A DNA stretch of 64,000 bases from Leptofilum sp965223285 (GTDB lineage: Bacteria; Chloroflexota; Anaerolineae; Promineifilales; Promineifilaceae), in assembly GCF_965223285.1 (NCBI RefSeq), contig NZ_OZ244997.1, positions 5,332,001 to 5,396,000 on the forward strand, given 5' to 3'. The translations under genes were made by a program, and so were the position numbers. Below are positions 35,869 to 44,946 of this stretch, piece by piece. Under the pieces are notes generated by a model that ran no database searches, was not told the DNA's origin, and was given only the letters and a program-made list of their open reading frames with translations. Position 1 is the stretch's first letter, and each line of letters opens with the position of its first letter.

Positions 35869-37379
35869 CGAAAGCATCGCACACTACATCCTATCAAATC
35901 ATCGATCGTTCCCAGCTTACGGATTATCCGCATGATCTGGTTGTTAGTTTTTGTGTTGATTGCGCCTGTGCCGTTGTATCACAATCACTCCCTGCTGCGC
36001 CCACACCGCCTGTTTATATGCCTGAGAAATACTTTGGTCTTGCGCCTGAGTTGCGTCTGGAAGCAGTCGATGCAGGACATTGGGCAGTATTTAACCCTAC
36101 GGGAAATCATGGGATTGTTGTTGTTGATGATGATGCAGCCAGGTTACTGAATAGATTTGAACGCCCAGTGACTCCGCAAGAAGTTTTGAATGACCTAGAT
36201 TGTAATGAGGAAGCCCAACAAGCTGTTGGACGATTGCAGGCGCTGGATTTATTGCAGTCTTCCGACATTAAATTGCCCAGACAGGAGTGGCAAAACAGGC
36301 CACAATTGTTAACTGCGTGGTTACATATCACGAATGCATGTAATTTAGGTTGCGTTTATTGCTATGTGGATAAGAATCATGAGCATATGAGCGTAGATAT
36401 GGGCAAAACGGCCGTAAACGCAATAGTTCGCTCTGCACTGGCAGGAGGTTATCCAGCTATCCGGCTGAAATATGCGGGTGGAGAAGCATCATTGCAGTTG
36501 GAAACCGTTTTTATGGTGCATGATTATGCGGTTGAACAATGTCAAGCGGCCGGACTGGGGTTGCAAGCTGTTTTGCTGACCAACGGAGTAACCCTAGGTG
36601 ATCTGATGGTTCTTGGTTTAAAAGAACGAGAAATAGAGGTGATGGTCTCCTTGGATAGTTTAGATGGGGAGCTAGGTGGAAATCGGCCGTTTTTGGGCGG
36701 TCAAAGTTCCAGCAAACGAACATTGCAAGGCATCCATCGACTATTGATACAAGACATATCCCCGCATATCACAATTACGGTCACTGACCACAATAGTCCA
36801 GGCATTGCGAAAGTCGTACGTTATTGTTTGGCGCATGAGTTGAAGTTTAGTCTGAATTTTTATCGAGATAATGCTGTGGCCGCTATGGGTGCCGATGTGC
36901 AATTCACCGATGATCGAATAATTGCAGGAATGGAAGCTGCCTTTCAGGCTATTGAAGAGAATCTACCTCCATGGAGCATAGTTGGTGCGATTCTGGACCG
37001 GGGACAATTGGTGGAGCCGCACGAGCAGGCGTGTGGTGCTGCCCGAGATTATATAGCCATCGACCATTATGGTCGTGTCGCAAAATGCCACATGGAGTTC
37101 GAACAACCTGTTGGGGATATTTCTGCAACTAATTTATTGCCGATGATCCAGTCGTCGCCGATAGGTGTGCAAAATCCCTCTTCGCAGGAGAAGGAAGGCT
37201 GTCGTGATTGTGAGTGGCGGTTTTACTGTGCTGGGGGCTGCCCGCTTGTCACCCATTGGGCGACAGGCCGTTATGACATCAAATCGCCCAATTGCGGAAT
37301 ATATAAGGCAATATTTCCAATAGCTGTACGATTAGAGGGCTTGCGCCTTCTCAAATATGGTCAGGCATTACTCGTGTAA
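35865..37379 (+). CDS. radical SAM/SPASM peptide maturase
   Basis: 504 residues. The N-terminal ~130 residues contain a PqqD-like, RiPP-recognition-type winged helix (IVVVDDDAARLLNRFERPVT...). The radical SAM cluster is CNLGCVYC (C159, C163, C166). The C-terminal SPASM region has cysteines C390, C408, C446, C449, C455 and C459 (CRDCEWRFYCAGGC), for auxiliary Fe-S clusters. Such enzymes cross-link or otherwise modify side chains of short peptides. The start overlaps the STAND gene by 4 nt. No obvious precursor gene follows; a candidate lies in the operon leader. Related maturases accompany TIR- and TPR-type proteins in FxsB loci of actinobacteria. Confidence 0.87.
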   Translation: MTKASHTTSYQIIDRSQLTDYPHDLVVSFCVDCACAVVSQSLPAAPTPPVYMPEKYFGLAPELRLEAVDAGHWAVFNPTGNHGIVVVDDDAARLLNRFERPVTPQEVLNDLDCNEEAQQAVGRLQALDLLQSSDIKLPRQEWQNRPQLLTAWLHITNACNLGCVYCYVDKNHEHMSVDMGKTAVNAIVRSALAGGYPAIRLKYAGGEASLQLETVFMVHDYAVEQCQAAGLGLQAVLLTNGVTLGDLMVLGLKEREIEVMVSLDSLDGELGGNRPFLGGQSSSKRTLQGIHRLLIQDISPHITITVTDHNSPGIAKVVRYCLAHELKFSLNFYRDNAVAAMGADVQFTDDRIIAGMEAAFQAIEENLPPWSIVGAILDRGQLVEPHEQACGAARDYIAIDHYGRVAKCHMEFEQPVGDISATNLLPMIQSSPIGVQNPSSQEKEGCRDCEWRFYCAGGCPLVTHWATGRYDIKSPNCGIYKAIFPIAVRLEGLRLLKYGQALLV

Positions 37380-37466
37380 CCGTTGGGTTGTTGATTCCAC
37401 TTAATTACCAAAAACCTTAATCGGCTGGAGAGGAACAGAAAAACGATGTGCGCCCTGTCAAATAAC

Positions 37467-37494
37467 TTGACATAGTAATTAGCCGTGCTAAACT
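37467..37494 (+). promoter_or_regulatory. promoter giving a leaderless transcript of the PD40 gene
   Basis: TTGACA, a 16-bp spacer and TAAACT, with the ATG only 9 nt after the -10 box. Transcription would begin at or within 3 nt of the start codon. Confidence 0.65.
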
Positions 37495-37503
37495 GGCAGC
37501 AAC

Positions 37504-39870
37504 ATGCGTGCACGATTTCGGCAGGCCGCAACGTGGGTCTGGCAACACCTTTTGACAGTTAGCTCCTCCGTCTGGCTCTTTCTTGGCCGACTTGGTTTAG
37601 CCTTCCGCAATATTCTCACTTGGACCATCTGGAAACCGCTTTTTTACCTGACCATGCCTGTCTGGCTGCCACTGCGCTGGATTTTGTGGGATTCTGTGGT
37701 GGCGGCCGTTCCCCCAGTGTGGCGATTTGTTGGTCGCATGGGGTTGGCTTTGCGCCATCTACTAACCGCCTTTGTGTGGCGGCCTTTCATTCGTTTTGTG
37801 GTACGGCCGTCCAATTGGCTATACCAACGCATACTTAAACCATCTGTCCTGTGGCTGCTGCACGCAATTTGGCAAATAATCCTTTGGTTGGGGCAACAGA
37901 TTCGACGTTTTGGCAACTTTGTTTGGCAAAAAACGGCCCCACAGCGAGCGGTGTACGGCCGTCGCGTTAGCTCCCGCTGGCGATTGCTTAAATCCAACGC
38001 GCGGCTGGCTATGCGGCGACCCAAGCCACCCACCTCTGCGGTCGCGGCACCCAAACGGCCGCGCGAAAATTTACGGGCAGTGCGTACGTTTCGGCTGGCA
38101 ACGGCCGTTGCTGCACTGGCGCTCATTGTGGTGGTGGGGATGCTCAGCAGGCGAGAATCTCAGCCAACGGCTGTGGCTGACGATCGGCCATTTGAAACTG
38201 CTACGCCGCAAATCATTGTGCTTACCCCCACGCCACAGCCCTCTACGCCAACCGCCATACCCACTGTCTCTGTAAAGCTAACGCCCTGGGCAACGCCAAA
38301 TCCTTTGGATGGCGGTGGAGCAGTTATTTTTACTCAACATCTTAATGGCAATAGCGACATCTACATTTTGCCGGTGGACCAATCTGATCCCATCCGGCTG
38401 ACAAGCCACCCTGCCGAAGATCGTGATCCCGCCTGGGGGCCAGATGGCACTGAAATTGCCTTTGCCTCGCGGCGAGACGGTAACTGGGAGCTGTACGTCT
38501 ACAACATTCCCAATCGAGAACTGCGCCGCGTCACCCGCGACTTGGCGTATGATGCGGCCCCCACCTGGTCGCCAGATGGCCAATGGTTGGCCTACGAATC
38601 GTACCGAGACGGCAATCTGGACATTTTTCTGGTAAAGGCAGACGGCAGCGAAGGGCCTTTCCGATTGACAGATAATGCAGCACCTGATTTTGCACCTGCC
38701 TGGTCACCGGGCGGGCGGCACATTGCGTTTACCAGCTTAAGGAGCGGTAGCCGGGATATTTACATACGGTCGCTGGATGCGGGCATCAATGCCGGGGTTG
38801 TGAACTTAACCCAATCGCCTGATTTAGAGGAAGATGGGGCCGCGTTTTCACCAGACGGCCGTTCGGTTGCGTATGCAGAGTACAGTGCTGGTTTCCCGGT
38901 TATGTACGCGCTGCCGCTGACGGAAGCATACCTACCGGCATCTCCGGCATATGGCTTGGGGCAGCAAGGTCGTTCTCCAGCGTGGTCACCAGACAGACGT
39001 TCGGTATTATTTGTGTATGACCAGGGTGGGCGCAGTTTCTTGCTTTCTGGTAGCGTCGAGGCTTGGAGTGTGGTGCCGCAGATGTTTGTGACAGACGGCC
39101 GTATTCATGATCCTTCCTGGACGGCCGTGCGCCTAACTCCAGACATGACCAGTCGTCTGCAAAACATCGATCGCAGTTTAGCAGATAACGATCCGCTGTT
39201 TGTGGAAGCCCTTGCAGAGGGGCAGGGGCAAGCAGGCCAGCCGTCGTCATTGCTTTTCCCCGTAGCGGTGAATGCGCCGTCGCCCTACCTCAATGACGCT
39301 GTGGATCAGTCGTTTGCTGCTCTGCGTCAGCGGGTCATTGACGAAGCGGGTTGGGACTTTCTGGGTCAGCTTGATGGCATGTTTGAAGCCATTGACGCTC
39401 GCCCACTGCCGGGGCAATCCGTTGAATCCTGGAACAAGGCAGGGCGTGCCTTCGACTTTTATTTCCGCGAGGCATTGGGCTTTGAGCCGCAGGTGGAGTT
39501 GGTGAAGCTGGAGCTAAACGGTGAAACATATTGGCGCATCTTTGTGAAAACGGCCGTACAAGACGGTAGCCAGGGCGAACCATTGCGCAGCCTCACCTGG
39601 GACCTCCAGGCGCGCAGCGGCGATGATCCCAGCTACTATGAGCGGGGGGGCAAATGGCGTGACGCCGTGCCGGCCGGTTATTACATTGATTTTACAGCAC
39701 TGGCGGCTGATTATGGCTGGCACTGGGTGCCTGCCAACGCCAATTGGCGCACATATTTCCCAGACATTCGCTATTGGCATTACGAAAAGCGTGATGGCCT
39801 TACCTGGGAAGCAGCCATACGCGAGCTTTACAACGATGAGGAGTTGGCACCCGTCCTGGAACGGCCGTAA
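37504..39870 (+). CDS. membrane-anchored PD40/WD40-like beta-propeller protein
   Basis: 788 residues. The first ~190 residues are unusually rich in Trp, Arg and Leu (repeated VWRFVGRMGLALRHLL-like units), amphipathic or membrane associated. A transmembrane segment follows (about 198-216, ATAVAALALIVVVGML), then a Pro/Thr-rich spacer and a TolB/PD40-type propeller with repeats such as DRDPAWGPDGTEIAFASRRDG, AAPTWSPDGQWLAYES and FAPAWSPGGRHIAFTS. The last ~270 residues form a separate domain of unknown type. The M23 gene starts 6 nt after its stop, so both are probably co-transcribed envelope proteins. Confidence 0.82.
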   Translation: MRARFRQAATWVWQHLLTVSSSVWLFLGRLGLAFRNILTWTIWKPLFYLTMPVWLPLRWILWDSVVAAVPPVWRFVGRMGLALRHLLTAFVWRPFIRFVVRPSNWLYQRILKPSVLWLLHAIWQIILWLGQQIRRFGNFVWQKTAPQRAVYGRRVSSRWRLLKSNARLAMRRPKPPTSAVAAPKRPRENLRAVRTFRLATAVAALALIVVVGMLSRRESQPTAVADDRPFETATPQIIVLTPTPQPSTPTAIPTVSVKLTPWATPNPLDGGGAVIFTQHLNGNSDIYILPVDQSDPIRLTSHPAEDRDPAWGPDGTEIAFASRRDGNWELYVYNIPNRELRRVTRDLAYDAAPTWSPDGQWLAYESYRDGNLDIFLVKADGSEGPFRLTDNAAPDFAPAWSPGGRHIAFTSLRSGSRDIYIRSLDAGINAGVVNLTQSPDLEEDGAAFSPDGRSVAYAEYSAGFPVMYALPLTEAYLPASPAYGLGQQGRSPAWSPDRRSVLFVYDQGGRSFLLSGSVEAWSVVPQMFVTDGRIHDPSWTAVRLTPDMTSRLQNIDRSLADNDPLFVEALAEGQGQAGQPSSLLFPVAVNAPSPYLNDAVDQSFAALRQRVIDEAGWDFLGQLDGMFEAIDARPLPGQSVESWNKAGRAFDFYFREALGFEPQVELVKLELNGETYWRIFVKTAVQDGSQGEPLRSLTWDLQARSGDDPSYYERGGKWRDAVPAGYYIDFTALAADYGWHWVPANANWRTYFPDIRYWHYEKRDGLTWEAAIRELYNDEELAPVLERP

Positions 39871-39876
39871 ACCTTC

Positions 39877-41112
39877 ATGTTTTCTCCAGAAAATAAGAAC
39901 CACACAAAGTTTCACAGAACAGCCACAAAAAAATGCAGAGAAAAGAATAGCACGCTGCGTAAATCTGTATTAATCTGCGTCCTCTTTTTTCTTTTGGTTG
40001 GGTGTGGAGGCGAAGAGCTTGTGCCGCCTACACTGGTATCCCCCTTAAATTTGCCTCCCGCCCAGCAGACAGAAATTGCCGTCACGGCCGAATCGAATCC
40101 CCAATTTGGAAATGGTGGCCGAACCAGTAATGGCAGTGGTCAATCCGACAAAGTGCCAACGCCTGTAGGCATAGGCATTCGCCCTGGCGACGCAGAACAG
40201 CTTTGGGTGCCTGATGCGGGTCCTGAACCGCCTGAAGGGTGGCGACCGCCGCCCTATGCCGTGCCGCTTTCTCTTCATTACGACGACCATTATTGGCTGG
40301 CACGGCCGCTTCCCTCTGGGAGCCGAAATTTTGATTTAGAATGGTACCCCTTCGGCAATGATGTGCAGCTACCAGAGCTGCCGTCGTATCGCATTCACCA
40401 CGGCATTGATTTCCCCAACGATACAGGCACGCCCATTTTGGCAGCCAGCAGTGGCACCGTGGTTCATGCAGGAGCATTGCCCAGCCCGCGCAACGGCGTT
40501 AACTATTACGGCAACACGGTCGTTATTCAGCATGATTGGCAATGGCAGGGGCAGGATGTATTTACCCTGTATGCCCACACGCTGGAACTCTTTGTGCAGG
40601 AAGGGGATTTTGTGCAGCAGGGGCAGCTTATTGCCGGGGTAGGCAGCTCTGGTGAGGTGAGTGGGCCTCATTTGCACTTTGAGGTGCGTGTTAGCGAAAA
40701 CAATTATGGCAGTACACGGAATCCGGCACTGTGGCTGGCTCCGTTTGAAGGGTGGGGGACGCTCGCTGGCCGATTTGTGGATAAAAATAGCCAGATGATT
40801 TCCAGTGCCAGCCTGACGCTGCTGCCGCTGGATGTGGATACGGCCGTACGCAAGCAGCAAACCTATTATCCCACCGTCCGTTCTGATGAAGTTTGGCGAG
40901 AGAACTTTGTCTTCGGCGATCTGCCCGCAGGACGATACCGTCTAACCATCGACGCCAACGACGGCTTACACATTTACGAAAGAGAGGTTGAGATTTTTCC
41001 TGGCCAAACCAGCTTTGAAATTATCTCAACCAATTTTGAATTTGTGCCCACCCCAACGCCTGTTCCTCCCGCGACCCCTGAAGCAACCTCGGAGGCAGGG
41101 GATGCACCTTAG
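39877..41112 (+). CDS. M23 family (LytM) peptidase lipoprotein
   Basis: 411 residues. A signal peptide ends in the lipobox LVGC (Cys near residue 43). The LytM endopeptidase domain (about 165-290) contains the zinc-ligand motif HHGIDFPND, a central ALPSPRNGVNYYGN loop and the HLHFEV motif. It cleaves peptide cross-links in peptidoglycan. A C-terminal beta domain and a PTPTP tail follow. The start codon lies 6 nt after the PD40 stop, indicating an operon. No frameshift or lost ligand is seen. Confidence 0.88.
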   Translation: MFSPENKNHTKFHRTATKKCREKNSTLRKSVLICVLFFLLVGCGGEELVPPTLVSPLNLPPAQQTEIAVTAESNPQFGNGGRTSNGSGQSDKVPTPVGIGIRPGDAEQLWVPDAGPEPPEGWRPPPYAVPLSLHYDDHYWLARPLPSGSRNFDLEWYPFGNDVQLPELPSYRIHHGIDFPNDTGTPILAASSGTVVHAGALPSPRNGVNYYGNTVVIQHDWQWQGQDVFTLYAHTLELFVQEGDFVQQGQLIAGVGSSGEVSGPHLHFEVRVSENNYGSTRNPALWLAPFEGWGTLAGRFVDKNSQMISSASLTLLPLDVDTAVRKQQTYYPTVRSDEVWRENFVFGDLPAGRYRLTIDANDGLHIYEREVEIFPGQTSFEIISTNFEFVPTPTPVPPATPEATSEAGDAP

Positions 41113-41162
41113 TAGCTGTTCGCCATTAACTTAGTGGTTCCGGAACTGAACGGCTACTTTAA

Positions 41163-41200
41163 GCCCATTCGCTATTTCCATAGTTCATTTGCGAATGGGC
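41163..41200 (+). terminator. stem-loop after the M23 gene
   Basis: GCCCATTCGC and GCGAATGGGC pair perfectly around an 18-nt loop, about 50 nt past the M23 stop. There is no T-run, so termination is likely but not certain. Confidence 0.5.
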
Positions 41201-41265
41201 ACTTAATTGGACTCCATTTTACCTTGCCGCACAAATGAGGAAATCGCCAGAGTTTACATAAAACT

Positions 41266-41295
41266 TTGACACCTTTTCTGAACTTATGCTAAAAT
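41266..41295 (+). promoter_or_regulatory. promoter giving a leaderless transcript of the transglycosylase gene
   Basis: TTGACA, an 18-bp spacer and TAAAAT. The ATG at 41302 lies 6 nt past the -10 box, at the expected transcription start. Confidence 0.6.
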
Positions 41296-41301
41296 TTTGC
41301 C

Positions 41302-42297
41302 ATGTTTTCACGGGGATTTTTAGTTGAAATGAGGCAAATAGGGCAGCGATACGGCCGTTTCTTTCTGGTTGGCTTGCTGCTGGCTGGGCTACTTTTGCTA
41401 CTGAATCCCACAGAAACGAGCGCAGCACCAAGACAAGGATTGCACCGCTCAGAAAGCACCCCCGAAGCTGCCCTGCTTTCACCCATGTGGAGTCCGACTA
41501 TTCGCCAATGGTCAACTTACATTGGCGTTTTGGCAGATATGCATGGCCTGGACCCAGATTTTATAGCTGCTGTTGTGAAAGAAGAGTCGAATGGCATTGT
41601 AGACGGCGTTAGCTCCGTTGGGGCAGTGGGCTTAATGGGTGTAATGCCTCAAGGCCCAGGCCTGGAGTGGCGACCCACGACTGATGAACTGATGATTCCA
41701 GCAGTAAACCTGCGCTGGGGGGCGGCTATTTTGGCCGAGGTCGTGCGGCAAGCCGGTGGCGATTTGGCTTCGGCATTGGCGGCGTACAGCGGCGGTTGGG
41801 AGTACGCCGGCAGCACTGTCCCCCGTGCTTATGCCGCCAGCGTTTTGGACAATTATGCGCGGGCTGTGTTGATTCGGCAGGGGCTTTCTCCAGACATTGC
41901 TTCCCAATGGACGATTGCCGTTGAAATTAATAAAGGGTATGTGCCGCACGAAGCCTTTTTGGTTTTAGGTGAGCAGCCCATATCTGGTTTGCATACTTAC
42001 GCGGCCCACCGCGTTTACGACTATGTAGATGATTTTGGCCACTCGTATTACATCAACGGGTATGCGGTTCCCGTTGCTCTGGTTGCGCCAGCCTATTCCG
42101 ACCCCGGCAGCATCGTTTCTGGTTGGGAAGATGAGATTGACATTCATTTGCAGGCACGCCTGAGTGGTGACGATGTGAAGATTGATACCAGCAACCCACG
42201 CATTATTTTGGCTTGCTTGCCCAGCCTGAGTCGCCTTCGTGGTATTGCCAGCACCCGATGGTTTGCCCCGTCTGGTTGCCCCTCTTGGCACCGTTAA
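41302..42297 (+). CDS. lytic transglycosylase-like (SLT) exported protein
   Basis: 331 residues. An N-terminal signal segment (RFFLVGLLLAGLLLLL) is followed by a lysozyme-like SLT domain with the catalytic Glu in VVKEESNGIVDG (E95 region), SVGAVGLMGVMPQG and the AAYSGG motif. It would cleave glycan strands of peptidoglycan. The C-terminal ~120 residues do not match a known domain. The first ATG is chosen because the promoter predicts transcription starting exactly there; a second ATG is at codon 10. Confidence 0.82.
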   Translation: MFSRGFLVEMRQIGQRYGRFFLVGLLLAGLLLLLNPTETSAAPRQGLHRSESTPEAALLSPMWSPTIRQWSTYIGVLADMHGLDPDFIAAVVKEESNGIVDGVSSVGAVGLMGVMPQGPGLEWRPTTDELMIPAVNLRWGAAILAEVVRQAGGDLASALAAYSGGWEYAGSTVPRAYAASVLDNYARAVLIRQGLSPDIASQWTIAVEINKGYVPHEAFLVLGEQPISGLHTYAAHRVYDYVDDFGHSYYINGYAVPVALVAPAYSDPGSIVSGWEDEIDIHLQARLSGDDVKIDTSNPRIILACLPSLSRLRGIASTRWFAPSGCPSWHR

Positions 42298-42429
42298 AAT
42301 TTGTTCCTTTACCGTTTAGGACAATCGTAATCGTTTCTATTTTGCCAATCTTGCATATTATTTGGTAAGGATTTGGTGCCTCTATGCAAGGCGTGGCCAA
42401 CTCTTTTCATTTTGGATTAATCGGTACTT

Positions 42430-43182
42430 ATGCCAACACCTTTTATGCACCTGCATACCGCAGAACAAATCTTGGATATGGTTTCGGCCAATGGCAACGG
42501 CCGTTTACACCAAACATTGTCTGCGGAATGGCCGGCTTTTTACCTGGGCAGCGTTGCGCCGGATGTGAATGCCATCTCGCCGTTACCGCGCGTTAGCACC
42601 CATTTTTATGATGTGCCGCCGCAGCCGGAGGAGACGGCGTACGGCACGATGCTGACGCAATATCCACAACTGGTTGATTTTGGCACTATGTCGGCAGGGC
42701 AGGCGATATGTGTGGCAGCCTACAGCGCGCACCTGATGCTTGATCTAATTTGGTTGCGCGAGATTGTATATCCATTTTTCTACAAGGCGGATCATTTAGG
42801 TGACCGGAAGCAGCGGCAGCTCACGCATTTTATTTTGCTTACTTATTTAGACACGATTGCGTTTGATGCCTTGCCGGAAACGGCCGTTTCCACGCTAGCA
42901 GCAGCCCAACCCAAGCATTGGCTGCCCTTTGTTGACGATTCAATTTTGATTGCATGGCAAGAAATGCTAACAGAACAGCTTGCGCCTGGTGCGGCGATTA
43001 GAACCATCGAAATTTATGCTGGACGGCTCAAAATGTCACCAGCACAGTTTGCTGCCAATCTGAAAGACCCAGATTGGATGAAGGCACAAGTTTTTGACAA
43101 GATTCCCGTAGACATAGTGCAGCAAATTTTGCAAGCGGCCGTTCCCCGCAGCATTGACCTGATCCAAAATTATTTGCCCTAG
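42430..43182 (+). CDS. zinc-dependent phospholipase C/D-like protein
   Basis: 250 residues resembling the PF00882 (Zn-dependent phospholipase C/D) family. Metal-ligand candidates are H7 and H9 (PFMHLHTAEQI), D47 of GSVAPDVN and the SAHLMLDLIW segment with His and Asp. No signal peptide, so it is probably cytoplasmic, and the substrate is unknown. No clear ribosome site precedes the ATG. Confidence 0.75.
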   Translation: MPTPFMHLHTAEQILDMVSANGNGRLHQTLSAEWPAFYLGSVAPDVNAISPLPRVSTHFYDVPPQPEETAYGTMLTQYPQLVDFGTMSAGQAICVAAYSAHLMLDLIWLREIVYPFFYKADHLGDRKQRQLTHFILLTYLDTIAFDALPETAVSTLAAAQPKHWLPFVDDSILIAWQEMLTEQLAPGAAIRTIEIYAGRLKMSPAQFAANLKDPDWMKAQVFDKIPVDIVQQILQAAVPRSIDLIQNYLP

Positions 43183-43230
43183 CTGGCAACCGTTTTCCCA
43201 CTTCTCTACTGTTTGAAGGATGATCTATTT

Positions 43231-44946
43231 ATGAATTCTTTTCCCACTCTTTCCCCTGTTCGTGACGTGGTGCAGGCACGTTTTCCAGATGGACGCGCCT
43301 TTGATGCTCCACGCGGCACACCGATTGAAACATTTATTCGTGCAGCGGCTTTGTCGGCCAACGGCCGTATTGTAGCCGCGCTCAAAAATGGCAGGCTGCG
43401 TGAACTGTCGCAACCATTGCTGGAAGATGCACAGCTTGTCCCCGTGACCTCTGCCGATTCTGATGGCGGGCGTATTTACCGCCGCTCCCTCTGTTTCCTG
43501 ATGATTGCCGCCGCTGCCGAGATATGGCCGGGCCGAATCATCACCATTCATCATTCGATGCCGTTTGGTGGTTACTATTGCGAATGCTCAGACGCTCATT
43601 GTGCCGAGCCTGACAGTTTGGCACAGTTGAAACAGCGGATGCAGGCATTAGTGGATGCGGACTTACCAATTAAGCAAGTGCGAATGCCGTTGGATGAAGC
43701 CCTTACTTTGTTTCGCCAAGAAGGAGATTTGGAGAAGGCGAATCTTTTTGCCAAGCGGCGCAAAGATTATCTGACGATGTATGAGCTTAATGGGGTGCGG
43801 GATTATTTTCATGGTTTTATGGTGCCGCGCACCAGCTACCTGAGTCTGTTTGATTTACGGCCGTACAACGACGGCTTTATTCTGCAATTTCCTCGGCGCC
43901 ATGAACCCAATCGGCTCCAACCATTTGAAGATGAACCCCGCCTGGCCCGCGTATTTCAGGAGTATGATGATTGGCTACGTATCATTGGCTTACCTAGCGT
44001 GGCGGCATTGAACGAAGCATTGGGAAACGGCCGTTTGCAGCAAACCATCCTCGTCGCAGAAGCGTTTCACCAACAGCAGCTCGCTCAAATCACGGCCGAA
44101 ATTGCCAGCCGCCGCCACGAAATCAAAATAGTGCTCATCTCTGGGCCAACGTCGGCTGGGAAGACAACGTTCAGCAAACGTCTCTCCATTCAGCTAATGG
44201 CACAGGGTATCTTTCCTGTTGCTATTGGCATGGACAACTATTTTGTGGATCGCAGCCTCACTCCGCGCGACGAAAAAGGTGATTACGATTTTGAAGTACT
44301 TGAGGCTGTGGACGTGCCTTTGTTCCGCAAGCATTTGAAGCAGTTGATGCAGGGGGAACAAATTGAGCAGCCCCTTTACAACTTCCACACTGGCAGGCGA
44401 GAAAAAGGACCCAAGTTGCAAATTGGGCCAGATCATGTGCTGCTGATTGAGGGCATTCATGGACTGAATCCCAAGCTGGTTGAAGGCATTGCGCCAGAGG
44501 CAATGTATCGCGTCTTTATCTCTGCCTTTACGCAGCTTAATCTGGATAAACACAATCGCGTGCCCACTACCGATACGCGCCTGTTGCGCCGCATTGTGCG
44601 CGATGCGGCCCATCGAGGCTACTCTGCTGCCGACACCATTGCCCGCTGGCCGAGCGTGCGCCGTGGCGAAAAACGGCATATCTTTCCTTACCAAAACAAC
44701 GCCAACCTCTTTTTCAATTCTGCCCTGGTTTATGAGATGTCGGCCATGAAGCGGCTAGCAGAGCCGCTGTTGTTGCAGGTGGAGCCAGGCACACCAGAAC
44801 GTGTGGAAGCCAATCGGCTACTTGCCTTTTTGCAATGGTTTGATCCTATCCCTGCAGCGGGATTGGATTTGATTGCTAGTGATTCAATTTTGCGTGAGTT
44901 TATTGGGGGATCGATTTTAGAGACGTTTGAGCCGTGGCGGAGTTGA
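43231..44946 (+). CDS. TGS domain/threonyl-tRNA synthetase-like + uridine kinase fusion
   Basis: 571 residues. The N-terminus (about 10-75) is a TGS-like domain, followed by a region related to the threonyl-tRNA synthetase editing domain (IHHSMPFGGYYCEC...). The C-terminal half is a P-loop nucleoside kinase (SGPTSAGKTTFS, K311; GMDNYFVDR; LLIEGIHGLNP). This architecture is known as a nucleoside (uridine) kinase-like protein in Gram-positive and related bacteria. The start is the ATG preceded by GAAGGA; the TTG at 43213 is less likely. It ends exactly where the convergent glycosyltransferase gene ends. Confidence 0.85.
   Translation: MNSFPTLSPVRDVVQARFPDGRAFDAPRGTPIETFIRAAALSANGRIVAALKNGRLRELSQPLLEDAQLVPVTSADSDGGRIYRRSLCFLMIAAAAEIWPGRIITIHHSMPFGGYYCECSDAHCAEPDSLAQLKQRMQALVDADLPIKQVRMPLDEALTLFRQEGDLEKANLFAKRRKDYLTMYELNGVRDYFHGFMVPRTSYLSLFDLRPYNDGFILQFPRRHEPNRLQPFEDEPRLARVFQEYDDWLRIIGLPSVAALNEALGNGRLQQTILVAEAFHQQQLAQITAEIASRRHEIKIVLISGPTSAGKTTFSKRLSIQLMAQGIFPVAIGMDNYFVDRSLTPRDEKGDYDFEVLEAVDVPLFRKHLKQLMQGEQIEQPLYNFHTGRREKGPKLQIGPDHVLLIEGIHGLNPKLVEGIAPEAMYRVFISAFTQLNLDKHNRVPTTDTRLLRRIVRDAAHRGYSAADTIARWPSVRRGEKRHIFPYQNNANLFFNSALVYEMSAMKRLAEPLLLQVEPGTPERVEANRLLAFLQWFDPIPAAGLDLIASDSILREFIGGSILETFEPWRS

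Noticed and set aside
37446..37475. 9-codon frame MCALSNNLT after the maturase gene
   Set aside because: Too short to be supported and it overlaps the promoter of the next gene, although AGAGGA lies upstream.
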